DNA of 64,000 nucleotides, from the NCBI GenBank assembly GCA_019245575.1, contig JAFARE010000040.1, positions 33,607-97,606 of the forward strand. The letters are read 5' to 3'. The position numbers were made by a program, and so were the translations under genes. The notes beneath the pieces are model-generated. The model was not told the origin of the DNA. It saw only the letters and a program-made list of their open reading frames with translations, and searched no databases. Shown here piece by piece: positions 31,540 through 40,149 of the stretch. Source of the stretch: Candidatus Dormiibacterota bacterium (GTDB lineage: Bacteria; Chloroflexota; Dormibacteria; Aeolococcales; Aeolococcaceae). Each line of letters starts with the position of its first letter. Position 1 is the first letter of the stretch.

Positions 31540-32415
31540 ATGAAAATGACACTTCTGTCTAGATCTCGCATCCGCCGGGGCAGCCTCCTCACCGTCGCGT
31601 GCGTCGCGGCGCTGGTGGCCGGCTCCACCATCAAGGCGTCTGCCATCAACGCGCCCCCGCCCAAGGACTGCGACACACCCAACCAGAGCAACGGCGTCGG
31701 CGTGCTGGAGCAGCCGCAGAGCATCAACTCGCAGACCAACCAGCCGTACCTCACGAAGACGCTCAGCAACACGGTGTCGCAGCCGGGCAGCACCACGTAT
31801 CAGTTCACGCTGCAGACCACTCGCACCACCACCAGCGACAGCGGCTCGGGCGCCGCGGTGAGCTACACCTCGACCACGCTGACCGACACGTCGAAGAGCT
31901 GGACCACGAACCAGTGGGCCAACGCGACGGTGTCCGTCAACGCGGGCGCGGAGACGGGCACGGTGGCGAGCAACACGAACAACACGCTCACACTGACCGG
32001 CGCGTGGACCGGCGGCACGCCCGCAGCGCAGTCGCCCTACTCCATCACGTTCTTCAGCGAGCTCCTGGACTGCGCATGGGACGTCACCACCGGCGGCAAC
32101 CAGACCACGGCCCAGTACGCCACGCAGCAGAACGCGCCGACGTTCGACGCCAACAACCGGCTGACCATCAGCCTCGACGTCAACAACAGCGACGCCGTCT
32201 GCGACCGCGTGGAGCTGAAGGGCACGACGCCGTCGGGCACGCCGTTCACCGACTACAGCAACCTCGTGGGGTCGCCCAACGGAACGCAGTGCTCGCCATC
32301 GAGCGTCACGCCCGAGGTGCCCACGGCGGTGCTTGTCATCGTGATCGGCGGTGGCGCCATCGGCGCCTTCGTCTACGTGCAGCGACGGCGCGGCCGGAGG
32401 GTTTCCGCGGTCTAG
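31540..32415 (+). CDS. Secreted surface protein with PEVP-type C-terminal sorting tail (paralogue 2)
   Basis: A 291-residue paralogue of the preceding gene, starting seven bases after it at ATG 31540, with GAGGGAGG as ribosome binding site. The mature region repeats TTTSDSGSG, TLTDTSKSWTTNQWANATV and SNTNNTLTLTGAW, and CDRVELKGTTPSGTPFTDYSNLVGS is nearly identical to paralogue 1. The tail VTPEVPTAVLVIVIGG, followed by RRRGRR, is the same signal type. The two genes arose by duplication, and the close spacing suggests one transcript. Confidence 0.82.
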   Translation: MKMTLLSRSRIRRGSLLTVACVAALVAGSTIKASAINAPPPKDCDTPNQSNGVGVLEQPQSINSQTNQPYLTKTLSNTVSQPGSTTYQFTLQTTRTTTSDSGSGAAVSYTSTTLTDTSKSWTTNQWANATVSVNAGAETGTVASNTNNTLTLTGAWTGGTPAAQSPYSITFFSELLDCAWDVTTGGNQTTAQYATQQNAPTFDANNRLTISLDVNNSDAVCDRVELKGTTPSGTPFTDYSNLVGSPNGTQCSPSSVTPEVPTAVLVIVIGGGAIGAFVYVQRRRGRRVSAV

Positions 32416-32425
32416 GCTTCGGCCT

Positions 32426-32893
32426 TCAGCTGGCTGCTCGTTTGACCAGCTCGCCGATCCTCTTCTCGACGTCGCGCGTCAGCCGGTGCAGGGCGTAGGC
32501 GGTCGGCCAGAGATCGCCGTCGTCGAGGTTCGCCGCCTGCTGGAAGCCAAAGGTCGAGTACCTGGTCTTGTACTTCTGACCGCTCTGGAAGAAGCAGACG
32601 ACCTTGTCGCCCTTGGCGTACGCGGGCATGCCGTAGAAGGTTCGCGGCGTCAGATCCGGCGCGCTCGCCTTGACGATGGCGTGGATCCGCTCCGCCATGG
32701 CGCGATCCGCTGGCGCCATCTCGGCGATCTTCGCCAGCACGTCGGCCTCCCCATCGACCTGCCCTGAGCGAGCGCGCCTCCGCTCGTTGAGCGTCTCCCG
32801 CATCGCGGCGCGCTCCTCGGCCGACAGCAGCTGCGATCCGCGGGAGGTGGGGCGGCGCGCCGGCGTCTTGGCGTTGGTCTTCTTCTTGCTCAT
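32426..32893 (-). CDS. DUF1801/YdhG-like domain protein
   Basis: A 155-residue soluble protein with a Lys/Arg-rich N-terminus. Its DUF1801-type core reads MAERIHAIVKASAPDLTPRTFYGMPAYAKGDKVVCFFQSGQKY, split over adjoining strands, as in YdhG and iron-homeostasis-like small proteins. The start at ATG 32893 is chosen, because further upstream the frame is a shadow of the alpha/beta hydrolase gene. No enzyme activity is established for the family. It converges on the surface-protein pair and follows the hydrolase by 27 bases. Confidence 0.8.
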   Translation of the reverse strand: MSKKKTNAKTPARRPTSRGSQLLSAEERAAMRETLNERRRARSGQVDGEADVLAKIAEMAPADRAMAERIHAIVKASAPDLTPRTFYGMPAYAKGDKVVCFFQSGQKYKTRYSTFGFQQAANLDDGDLWPTAYALHRLTRDVEKRIGELVKRAAS

Positions 32894-32919
32894 GGCCTCC
32901 TCCGCACGGCTGCCCGTGG

Positions 32920-33789
32920 CTACGCGGACTTGCGCCGGGGGCGCGGCTGGCGCCGCACCCGGGGCGACCAGCAGCGGTCGACGAACTGCGCGATCTCCCC
33001 GGACAGCCGCTCTGGCGAGAAGCGCAGCTCGAGGATGTGCGACGCCTCGCACAGCGTGGCGTTGGGCAGCTCCTCGGCGAGCATGCCCGCGTCCGAGAAC
33101 GGGTGGACCGGGTCGCGGTGGTGCCCGATGATCAGCGCCGGCGCCGTGATGGCGCGGCGCTGGTCGCGGTGCGGCGCCACATGGCCGAAGAACAGACCCT
33201 GCAGCAGCGCGCCGCTCGGCCCGGGTGTCTGGCGGATGACGTCGAGGGCGACGTTGCCCCAGAAGGGCACGATGCGACGCGGGATGCGGCGCAGCAGGGC
33301 GGCAACCGGGCTGATCAGCCCCTCGCCGAAGTGCAACCCCACCAGCAGTGGCGCGAACGTGATGGCCGATGCCACCAGCCCGTTCTCCAGCACGGGCATC
33401 TCGATGATCATGCCGCGCAGGCGTTGCGGCGCCATCGAGGCGAGCTCCAGCGTCACGTTGGCGCCGAGCGAGGTGCCGCCCACAACGGCCTCATCGATGT
33501 CCAGGTGGTCGAGCAGCGCCACCACCTCCTCGGCGAAGTTGTGCACCGAGTAGGCGGTCATGTCCACCGGCCGCTCGGAGCGGCCGTGGCCCAGCGGATC
33601 CATCGTCACCACGCGGTTGCCGCGCTCCGCCAGGTGGCGCGCTAGCGGCTCCTGCATCGTCGCCGGGATGAGCAGGCCGGGCAGCAGCACGACCCAGCGG
33701 CGGCCTTCGCCGAAGATCGTGTACGCGAGGGTGCGGCGGTTGTGTGTGAAGGTGCCGAGACGAGTCGGGACGGTTGGTGTGGTGGACAT
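32920..33789 (-). CDS. Alpha/beta hydrolase
   Basis: A 289-residue hydrolase with the nucleophile elbow GGTSLGANV (Ser about residue 99), an oxyanion region after LLPGLL and a late His in CEASHILELRFSPERL that can complete the triad. A lid is suggested by the hydrophobic insert LLVGLHFGEGLISPVAALL. The N-terminus (GTFTHNRRTLAYTIFGEGRRWVVLLPG) is typical of the family. Substrate unknown: esterase, lipase-like or epoxide-type activities are all possible. The start is ATG 33789, divergent from the reductase-like gene that begins 57 bases away. Confidence 0.85.
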   Translation of the reverse strand: MSTTPTVPTRLGTFTHNRRTLAYTIFGEGRRWVVLLPGLLIPATMQEPLARHLAERGNRVVTMDPLGHGRSERPVDMTAYSVHNFAEEVVALLDHLDIDEAVVGGTSLGANVTLELASMAPQRLRGMIIEMPVLENGLVASAITFAPLLVGLHFGEGLISPVAALLRRIPRRIVPFWGNVALDVIRQTPGPSGALLQGLFFGHVAPHRDQRRAITAPALIIGHHRDPVHPFSDAGMLAEELPNATLCEASHILELRFSPERLSGEIAQFVDRCWSPRVRRQPRPRRKSA

Positions 33790-33846
33790 CGCCGCGCATG
33801 ATGTGCCATCGGCTCGGGCGTCGCCAAGCCCGTAGACTGGCCCGCC

Positions 33847-34947
33847 GTGGCCCGCCGCATCGTGCTTCTCGGCGCCACCGGGTACACCGGCCGGCTCGTG
33901 GCCGCGGCGATGGTGCGCGCTGGCGCGCGGCCGGTGCTGGCGGGGCGCAATCATCAGAGCCTCGCCGCAGTGGGCGTGCGTCTAGGGAAAGGCCTTGACA
34001 CCGTGCTGGCCGACATCGCCCACCCCGAGACGCTGCTCGAGCTGGTGCGCCCCGGCGACGTGCTGGTCAGCACCGTCGGCCCCTTCACGCGCTACGGGCG
34101 CGCCGTGGTCGAGGCGGCGATCTACCGGCGCGCCACGTACTTCGACTGCACCGGCGAAGCGCCCTTCATCCGCGCGATGCACGAGGAGCTCTCCCCCATC
34201 GCGGACCAGGCCGGCACGGCCCTCTTCACCGCGTTCGCGTACGAGTTCGTGGCCGGCGAGGTGGCGGCCGCGCTGGCGCTCGACGGGCTGGCCGAGGCGA
34301 CGCGCGTCGACGTGGGGTACTTCGTCCGCGGCGGCTATCGCGGCTTCACGAGCGCGGGCACGCGCGCGTCGGTGAGCGGCGTGATGCTGGCGCCGAACTT
34401 CGCCTGGCGCGACGGCGCGCTCCGGCCCGCGCGCGCGGCCGGACGCAAGCGCAAGTTCTCGATCGACGGGAAGGCACGGCTCGCCCTGTCGATCGCCGGC
34501 GCCGAGCACTTCACCGTGCCGCGGGTCTTCCCCCAGGTCAGCGACATCGGCGTGTTCCTCGGCGGCATCGGTGGACGCGTCACCACGCGGGCCGCGGGCG
34601 CGCTCTTCAGGGCGGGTTCGCGCATCCCCGGGGGGCGCAGGGCCGCCGATGCCGCGGTGCGCGTCGTCTCGCATCGCGAGGGCCCGGACGAGGAGCAGCG
34701 AGCCGCACGCGGCTCCGAGGTCATCGCGGTGGCCTCCGACGCGGCCGGGCGCGAGCTGCGCACCGTGCGGCTGCGCGGCGGCAACGCCTACGACTTCACC
34801 GCCGCGATCCTGGCGTGGGGCGCCGTGCGCGTGACGCAGCAGGGCATCGAGCGCTCCGGCGCGCTGGGCGCCGTGGAGGCGTTCGGGCTGGCCCCGCTGC
34901 GCGACGCCTGCGCGGCAGCGGGGCTGCCCGTCGTTGACGAGGCCTGA
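33847..34947 (+). CDS. Saccharopine dehydrogenase-like NAD(P) oxidoreductase
   Basis: A 366-residue protein with an N-terminal Rossmann motif IVLLGATGYTGRLVAAA. The enoyl-reductase/saccharopine dehydrogenase-like features are DVLVSTVGPFTRYGRAVVEAAI and YFDCTGEAPFI. Relatives include the mycobacterial trans-acting enoyl reductase used in phthiocerol lipid synthesis and membrane-lipid tailoring enzymes. Substrate not determinable. Start GTG 33847. The neighbours are an alpha/beta hydrolase and dodecin, which do not define a pathway. Confidence 0.85.
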   Translation: MARRIVLLGATGYTGRLVAAAMVRAGARPVLAGRNHQSLAAVGVRLGKGLDTVLADIAHPETLLELVRPGDVLVSTVGPFTRYGRAVVEAAIYRRATYFDCTGEAPFIRAMHEELSPIADQAGTALFTAFAYEFVAGEVAAALALDGLAEATRVDVGYFVRGGYRGFTSAGTRASVSGVMLAPNFAWRDGALRPARAAGRKRKFSIDGKARLALSIAGAEHFTVPRVFPQVSDIGVFLGGIGGRVTTRAAGALFRAGSRIPGGRRAADAAVRVVSHREGPDEEQRAARGSEVIAVASDAAGRELRTVRLRGGNAYDFTAAILAWGAVRVTQQGIERSGALGAVEAFGLAPLRDACAAAGLPVVDEA

Positions 34948-34953
34948 GCCGGC

Positions 34954-35166
34954 CTACTCCGACTCGTACTTGAAGGAGAGCTTGAGGCGCGTGCGGAAGC
35001 GCGCGACCTTGCCGTCCTCCACGGTGACGTCGAGCTCCGACACCTCGGCGACGCGCAGGTCGCGCAGCGAGCCCGAGGCCGTCTCGATGGCCGCCTGAGC
35101 GGCGCGCTCCCACGACTCGGTGCTGGTGCCGACGAGTTCCGTCACGCGATAGACGCTGTCCGCCAT
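34954..35166 (-). CDS. Dodecin flavin-binding protein
   Basis: A 70-residue dodecin: VYRVTELVGTSTESWERAAQAAI and the end FRTRLKLSFKYE match the 12-subunit flavin-storage protein, in which aromatic residues sandwich pairs of flavins. Start ATG 35166. It converges on the reductase-like gene, with six bases between their ends. The family buffers free riboflavin or FMN and protects against photochemical damage. Confidence 0.92.
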   Translation of the reverse strand: MADSVYRVTELVGTSTESWERAAQAAIETASGSLRDLRVAEVSELDVTVEDGKVARFRTRLKLSFKYESE

Positions 35167-35201
35167 GTGCTGCTCCTCGATCCCGCTGATGTGAGCCGCC
35201 A

Positions 35202-36509
35202 TTATCGCGAGGGCTGCACGGCACCTGTGGTGCGTCGCATCGCCACGCCGAGCAGCACCAGCAGCCCTCCAGCCACCGCCAGCAGGCCGCCGACCACCAG
35301 CGCCCCGAGCAGGTTGCTGCCCGTGCCCGGCGTGCTGATGCCCTGCACACCGCTGCTGATGCCCTGCACGCCGCCGGCGGCGGTGATCACCGCGCGCTCG
35401 GCGCCACATGACGTTGACACGCTGCTGTTGTTGGCGTCGCCGCTGGAGAAGGTGACCACCCACGAGTACGTGCCCGGGCGGACCGGCGTGAATGTGTCAG
35501 AGGTGACCATAAGGGGACCGCTCGCGGGAAGGGGGACGGTGCTGGTGTGCGCCGGCGTCCCGTTGCAGCCGCTGCTGTCCGGTCCGTAGAGCCTGAAGGT
35601 CACCGACCCGGTGGGATGGAAACCGCCCGTGATCAGCGCGCGGTCGCTGACCGGAGTGCCGACGGGACCGCCGGCCGACGGCGTCGTCGCGATGGACGGC
35701 GTGGCCGCCGCCACGGTGACGGGCTCGTCCGCGCACGCGCTGCTGACCGCGTTGTTGTTCGCGTCACCGCCGTATGCCGCGACCCAGTGGTACGTCCCGG
35801 CGATCGATGGCGTGAACGCGGGTGACGTGGCCGCGCCGGAGCTGAGGGCGACGCCGCCGAACGCCTGCACGGGCGCGGCCGCGCACTGCGGGTCAGACGC
35901 TGCGAAGAGGCGGAAGCTCACCGTGCCGTTCGGGTTAGCGCCGCCGGTGACGCGCGCCTGGTCGGTCATCGGGCCGCCCACCGTGGCCGCGCTCGGCTGC
36001 GAGCTCAGCGCCGGCGTGGCCTTGATCACATTGACGGGCTCGTCGCCGCACGCGGTGGGCCCGGCGTCCACCGCGGACCCGTGCAGCAGCTCGGCGGTCC
36101 ACTGGTACATCCCGGCCATGGCCGGCGCGTAGAAGCCCTGTGTGATCACGGTGGCGTTGTGCGGCAACGCGCTGCCGCCGACGGGATCGGACTCGCTGAA
36201 CACCGGCGTCCTCCCCGCCACCCCGCAGTCGCCCGGCGCCCAGAGCATGAACTGCACAGCGCGGTCCGACGCGGCGGAGACGGCAGCGGAGTCGAGCAGG
36301 CTGACGCTGCCGACGACATCGGGCCCGTCGGTGCAGGGAGCGGCGGTGGAGCCGACGTTGCCCGAGGTCGAGGCGCTGCAGAGCGGCGTCGTGGAGTTCA
36401 GGCTGTGCGCAGAGGCTGTGACGAGCGATGCCGTCCCGCCCGCGAGGATGGCGACGATGGCGACCGCCGCGCGCGCGGCGACCCCGACACGCGTATCGCT
36501 GCTGCGCAG
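35202..36509 (-). CDS. Secreted Ig-like repeat surface protein with PxTG-type anchor; probable CTG start
   Basis: A 435-residue protein. A signal peptide (VAARAAVAIVAILAGGTASLVTASA) is encoded only if translation begins at CTG 36509, six bases after the perfect AAAGGAGG at 36523-36516. No ATG, GTG or TTG occurs in frame until the GTG at 36257, which is beyond the signal peptide. Two or three Ig-like/Big-type modules repeat GxPVSDxALITGGxxPxGxVxFRL and SPAFTPSIAGTYHWVAAY. The tail ISTPGTGSNLLGALVVGG, then a membrane helix with MRR, resembles a sortase P-x-T-G anchor and not the PE-x-P type. It follows the phosphoesterase gene on the same strand. Confidence 0.75.
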   Translation of the reverse strand: MRSSDTRVGVAARAAVAIVAILAGGTASLVTASAHSLNSTTPLCSASTSGNVGSTAAPCTDGPDVVGSVSLLDSAAVSAASDRAVQFMLWAPGDCGVAGRTPVFSESDPVGGSALPHNATVITQGFYAPAMAGMYQWTAELLHGSAVDAGPTACGDEPVNVIKATPALSSQPSAATVGGPMTDQARVTGGANPNGTVSFRLFAASDPQCAAAPVQAFGGVALSSGAATSPAFTPSIAGTYHWVAAYGGDANNNAVSSACADEPVTVAAATPSIATTPSAGGPVGTPVSDRALITGGFHPTGSVTFRLYGPDSSGCNGTPAHTSTVPLPASGPLMVTSDTFTPVRPGTYSWVVTFSSGDANNSSVSTSCGAERAVITAAGGVQGISSGVQGISTPGTGSNLLGALVVGGLLAVAGGLLVLLGVAMRRTTGAVQPSR

Positions 36510-36581
36510 GAGCGACCTCCTTTCATCCCGATGCGGTGCCAGCGGCGGCTGCTCAAGCTTGCCGCAAATCGGGGCGGAGCG

Positions 36582-38291
36582 CTACAGATGTTCGGTTTCT
36601 GAGCTGTGGAGCGCGTCGCGGATGCGGGCGGCGGCGGCCACCGCGCCGGCGGCCCCCAATGCCGACGCCACCAGCATCAGCGGCGACCCGGTGGGCACCG
36701 GCGATCCCGGCGAGCAGGAGAGCCCGCTCGGCGCCGGCGCTGTGCCCGATTCCTGCGTGGGCAGCGCCGGGTTGGGCTGCGGCACGGTGTACGGCGTGAC
36801 CGTGGGGAACCCGTTGCTGAACGTGTCCGGTGCGTTGGCCGCGCAGTCGCTGGGTGGCAGCGTGCGCGAGTCCGCATACGAGGGCTGCGCGATGGTGGGC
36901 ACTGACGTGTCCACCGCGGCCACGTTCAGCGCGCTGGTGAGGTTGCCCACCGTGGCGCGTCGCCAGGCGCTGATGTTGGGCACCTCCACCCCGAAGCGCT
37001 GCTCCAGGAAGAGCAGCAGCGACGTGTGGTCGAAGGTGTCGTGGCACACAAAGCCGCCGCGGGTGAACGGCGAGCACACGAGCAACGGCACGCGGAACCC
37101 CAGGCCCACGGGACCGAGGATGCCGCCCGCGTCGTGCGGCGACGCCGTGAGGTCCACGCCTGTGGCGGTGATGTACTCGCCGGCGGTGCCGGGTGGCGGC
37201 GTGGGCGGCGGCACGTGGTCGAAGAAGCCGCCGTTTTCGTCAAATGTGACAAAAAGGGCCGTCTTCGCCCACAACGCGGGATTGCCGGTCAGCGCGTTGA
37301 GCACCTGCGCGACCGTGGCCTCGCCCCACACCGGGGGCGCGGGCGGGTGCTCGCTGTCCGCCAGCGGCGCCAGCACCCACGACACCTGGGGCAGCGTGCC
37401 CGCTGCGCAGTCCGCCTCGAACTGACCCGGCGTGCCGTTGCCGAAGAACGTCGGCGTGAACGCGTTGGCCGCCAGCGTGGGGTTGGTCGTGGGGTTGAAG
37501 TTCTTGAAGTACGCGAGCACGTTGTCGCCGTAGTGGCCGTCGGCCGTTGAGTACACCTTCCACGAGACGTTGTTGGCCTGCAGCTGCTCGGGATAGGTGG
37601 GCCAGGTGAGCGTCCACAGGTACTGCGCCCGGTTCGCGGTCAGCGTCTGCAGCCACGGGCCGCCGTTGGCGCCGGCCGGGTCGATGGTGGCCGTCATGCT
37701 CATCAGGCGGTTGGAGTCGGTGGGCCCGATGACCGAGCAGTGGTATGCGTCGCAGAGCGTGAACGCATCGGCGAGCGCGTAGTAGTACGCCATGTCCTTG
37801 CGTGTGTAGTAGCCCATCGTCATGGGCGCATTGACGGCGTTGGACGTGTCGTCGAGATGCGCTTTGAGGAAGCTGTCCATCGCGCCGCCGTTCCACGCCT
37901 TGTGCTGCAGCGCCCATTCGTGGCTGATGTCGTTGGTGCACTCGCCCATGTTGTTGAAGCTGTCGAGGTGGATCGGGGCGAGGAAGCCGCTGGGCGGGCC
38001 GTAGCCGGTGTTGTGCCCGCCGTCGCTCTGGTACCAGATCGGCTCGCCGCCCGACTGGAGCACGTTCGGGTCGGCGAACCCGCGCACGCCGCGGTACGTG
38101 CCGAAGTAGTGGTCGAAGCTGCGGTTCTCCTGGATGAGGATCACCACGTGCTCGATGTCCTTGAGCGATCCGCACACCGGCGCTGCGGCGAGGGCGCGCA
38201 GCACGCCCGGGCCGAATCCGCTCAGCGCAAGGCCGGCGCCCCCCGCCGCGCCTGCAGCAAGCAGCTCGCGGCGGGTCAGGCGGACCGGCAC
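36582..38291 (-). CDS. Tat-exported phosphoesterase (phospholipase C/acid phosphatase family)
   Basis: A 569-residue enzyme of the PlcC/NPC-type phosphoesterase family. It carries the metal-binding start EHVVILIQENRSFDHYFGTYRGVRGFADP, split here, and later CDAYHCSVIGPTDSNRL, FVTFDENGGFFDHVPPP and FRVPLLVCSPFTRGG, and hydrolyses phosphodiesters outside the cell. The N-terminus LTRRELLAAG is a Tat signal, and GTG 38291 with AAGGGGAG before it is preferred over GTG 38327. The C-terminus GSPLMLVASALGAAGAVAAA may be a membrane anchor. Divergent from the GH-like gene at 38361. Confidence 0.87.
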   Translation of the reverse strand: MPVRLTRRELLAAGAAGGAGLALSGFGPGVLRALAAAPVCGSLKDIEHVVILIQENRSFDHYFGTYRGVRGFADPNVLQSGGEPIWYQSDGGHNTGYGPPSGFLAPIHLDSFNNMGECTNDISHEWALQHKAWNGGAMDSFLKAHLDDTSNAVNAPMTMGYYTRKDMAYYYALADAFTLCDAYHCSVIGPTDSNRLMSMTATIDPAGANGGPWLQTLTANRAQYLWTLTWPTYPEQLQANNVSWKVYSTADGHYGDNVLAYFKNFNPTTNPTLAANAFTPTFFGNGTPGQFEADCAAGTLPQVSWVLAPLADSEHPPAPPVWGEATVAQVLNALTGNPALWAKTALFVTFDENGGFFDHVPPPTPPPGTAGEYITATGVDLTASPHDAGGILGPVGLGFRVPLLVCSPFTRGGFVCHDTFDHTSLLLFLEQRFGVEVPNISAWRRATVGNLTSALNVAAVDTSVPTIAQPSYADSRTLPPSDCAANAPDTFSNGFPTVTPYTVPQPNPALPTQESGTAPAPSGLSCSPGSPVPTGSPLMLVASALGAAGAVAAAARIRDALHSSETEHL

Positions 38292-38360
38292 GGCTCCCCT
38301 TCCGCAGGCCGGGTGGTCACTGCCCACTTAACGGCACGCCGCGTAGCAAGCTTGCACCCG

Positions 38361-39605
38361 GTGAAACTGCTGGCCTCCCTCGTCGTGGCGTCGCTGGCCT
38401 CTGTCGCCGTGCCCATGGCAGCCGGCGCCGGCCCGGTGCTCGACGCGTCGGCCCGCAGCGACGGCGTGCTCCGCTCCATCGACAACATGCACCTCTCGCG
38501 CGACCTCATGTGCACGGAGCAACCGGCGCAGTGGATCGACGCGGTCGTGGCCCAGGAGGCGGCCGCCGGCGCCAACACCATCGTGGTCGACACCCCCTAC
38601 GACGACGCGTCGGGGTACCGCTCGTGTCCCGTTGGCGACCCGCTGGCCTATGAGGAGACGTGGGTAAGCGCCATCCGCCACGCCCACCTGCACGTGTGGT
38701 TCCGCCAGGTGTGGAACTCGTGGCTGGGCATCTTCGGGCAGCCGAAGCTCACTTACGGCACCTCCCCCGCCGTGCCCGCCGAGACCGGCGGCGGCGCCGC
38801 GGCCGCCATCAGCGGCGCGGACACGTCCTCCTACCTGGCCCGGACGTACGGCTTCATCGTCGGGCACCCCGGGCTCTTCGCCTCAGGCGACATCTTCACC
38901 CCCGCCGAGGAGCCGGAGGGCGGCGGCGTGGCCCCGGACTGCACCGGCCCGTGCCAGTTCCCCAACCCGAGCGAGTTCAACCGCTTCATGCGCGACAGCA
39001 TGGCCGCCGACCGGCAGGCGTTCGCCTCGCTCGGCCTGGCGGTCGCGGTGGGCTACTGGGGCGTGGGCTGCGCCAATCACTGGCTCGAGCCCCAGACGGT
39101 GGCGGCGATGGGCGTGCTGGCCACGGACTGCTACGACCGCGCCGCGGCCGCCCTGGGGGCGCACCTCACCGCCCTGTATCAGCAGTTCGGGGTGCCCGTG
39201 GTGCTCGGCGAGTGGGGCGACATCTGGGACCGAGGCGCGCAGCCCGCCTCCAACGACGCGGTCTCAGCCGTCTTCGCCACCCTCAACACGCTGCCCTTCG
39301 TGCTCGGCTTCAACTACTGGCAGGCCGCCGGCACGATCGGGAGTGAGGACCTCCTGAACACCCAGAGCGCCGCGCTCACGCCGGTCGGCGCAACCGTGCG
39401 CGCCCTGCTGCCGCAGTTGCAGCGCAACACCCAGTTCACCGCGGGCTCCGTGGGCGCCTTCCCGGTGTGGCTGTTCACCGGCGACTGCGCCTACGGCGGC
39501 CAGCAGACCGGGCAGCTGACCTTCGCCTGCCGCTTCCCCGGCAACGGCCGGGGCGCCACGGGCCTGCCTCCGCCGCTCACCGAGAACTGGCCGCTGGTGC
39601 GCTGA
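38361..39605 (+). CDS. Secreted glycoside-hydrolase-like TIM-barrel protein, family member 1
   Basis: A 414-residue secreted protein (signal peptide about 1-24). Signatures shared with two paralogues in this window are WVSAIRHAHLHVWFRQVWNSW, GDIFTPAEE with Glu184, CQFPNPSEFNRFMRDSM and GEWGDIWD with Glu284, followed by FNYWQA. Paired acids at the ends of barrel strands suggest a retaining glycoside hydrolase, but no numbered GH family is recognised. Start GTG 38361, 70 bases from the divergent phosphoesterase start. It is adjacent to surface-glycan genes, so a cell-wall or exopolysaccharide substrate is likely. Confidence 0.75.
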   Translation: MKLLASLVVASLASVAVPMAAGAGPVLDASARSDGVLRSIDNMHLSRDLMCTEQPAQWIDAVVAQEAAAGANTIVVDTPYDDASGYRSCPVGDPLAYEETWVSAIRHAHLHVWFRQVWNSWLGIFGQPKLTYGTSPAVPAETGGGAAAAISGADTSSYLARTYGFIVGHPGLFASGDIFTPAEEPEGGGVAPDCTGPCQFPNPSEFNRFMRDSMAADRQAFASLGLAVAVGYWGVGCANHWLEPQTVAAMGVLATDCYDRAAAALGAHLTALYQQFGVPVVLGEWGDIWDRGAQPASNDAVSAVFATLNTLPFVLGFNYWQAAGTIGSEDLLNTQSAALTPVGATVRALLPQLQRNTQFTAGSVGAFPVWLFTGDCAYGGQQTGQLTFACRFPGNGRGATGLPPPLTENWPLVR

Positions 39606-39647
39606 GCGCGGCTTGACCTGCGGTACACCCGGCCTAGACTGACCTCG

Positions 39648-40037
39648 ATGGCCGGACTGCTCCGCCTCACGGCGCGCTGGTCGCTGGCCGCCATCTTCGT
39701 CACCTCGGGGATCGACCTGATCCAGGATCCCGAGGCCAGGACCAGGCGGGCGGCCGAGGCGCTCCCCGGCATGCCCCCGATTCCCGCGATTGGCCAGGTC
39801 CACGGCGCGGCCATGGCCGTTGCCGGCACCACGTTCGGATTGGGTATCCTTCCAGTGGCGTCGGCGGCCGTCCTGGCCGCCTCGCTGGTGCCCAACACAT
39901 ACGTCGGGCATCCCTTCTGGAAGGAGGACGACCCCAAGGCACGAAAGGGTCAGCGAATTCATTTCCTCAAGAACCTCGGCCTCTTCGGAGGCCTGGTCTT
40001 CGAGGTCCTGGAAACGAAGGCCCGCAAGCACCGCTGA
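39648..40037 (+). CDS. DoxX-family membrane protein
   Basis: A 129-residue protein with about four membrane helices (LTARWSLAAIFVTSGIDLI first) and the DoxX pattern PIPAIGQVHGAAMAVAGTTFGLG, then VGHPFWKEDDPKARKGQRIHFLKNL and GGLVFEVLE. DoxX proteins act in thiol/redox homeostasis or as subunits of small oxidoreductase complexes in several bacteria. No partner is encoded next to it here. ATG 39648 is the first good start, 42 bases after the GH-like gene. Confidence 0.88.
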   Translation: MAGLLRLTARWSLAAIFVTSGIDLIQDPEARTRRAAEALPGMPPIPAIGQVHGAAMAVAGTTFGLGILPVASAAVLAASLVPNTYVGHPFWKEDDPKARKGQRIHFLKNLGLFGGLVFEVLETKARKHR

Positions 40038-40149
40038 TCTCGCGGCAGGAAGGACGCGCATGCGTACAAACCGCAAGAATCGGGGGCGGGGGAACGTTGG
40101 GACTCTAGGCTGCACCCACGGCACCGCACAGGGAAATCGAACCAAACCC

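Noticed and set aside
40060..40149. c-di-AMP riboswitch upstream of the M23 peptidase
   Set aside because: G-rich stretches (GGGGGCGGGGGAACG) looked suggestive, but the conserved aptamer elements are not present in order and the leader is too short.
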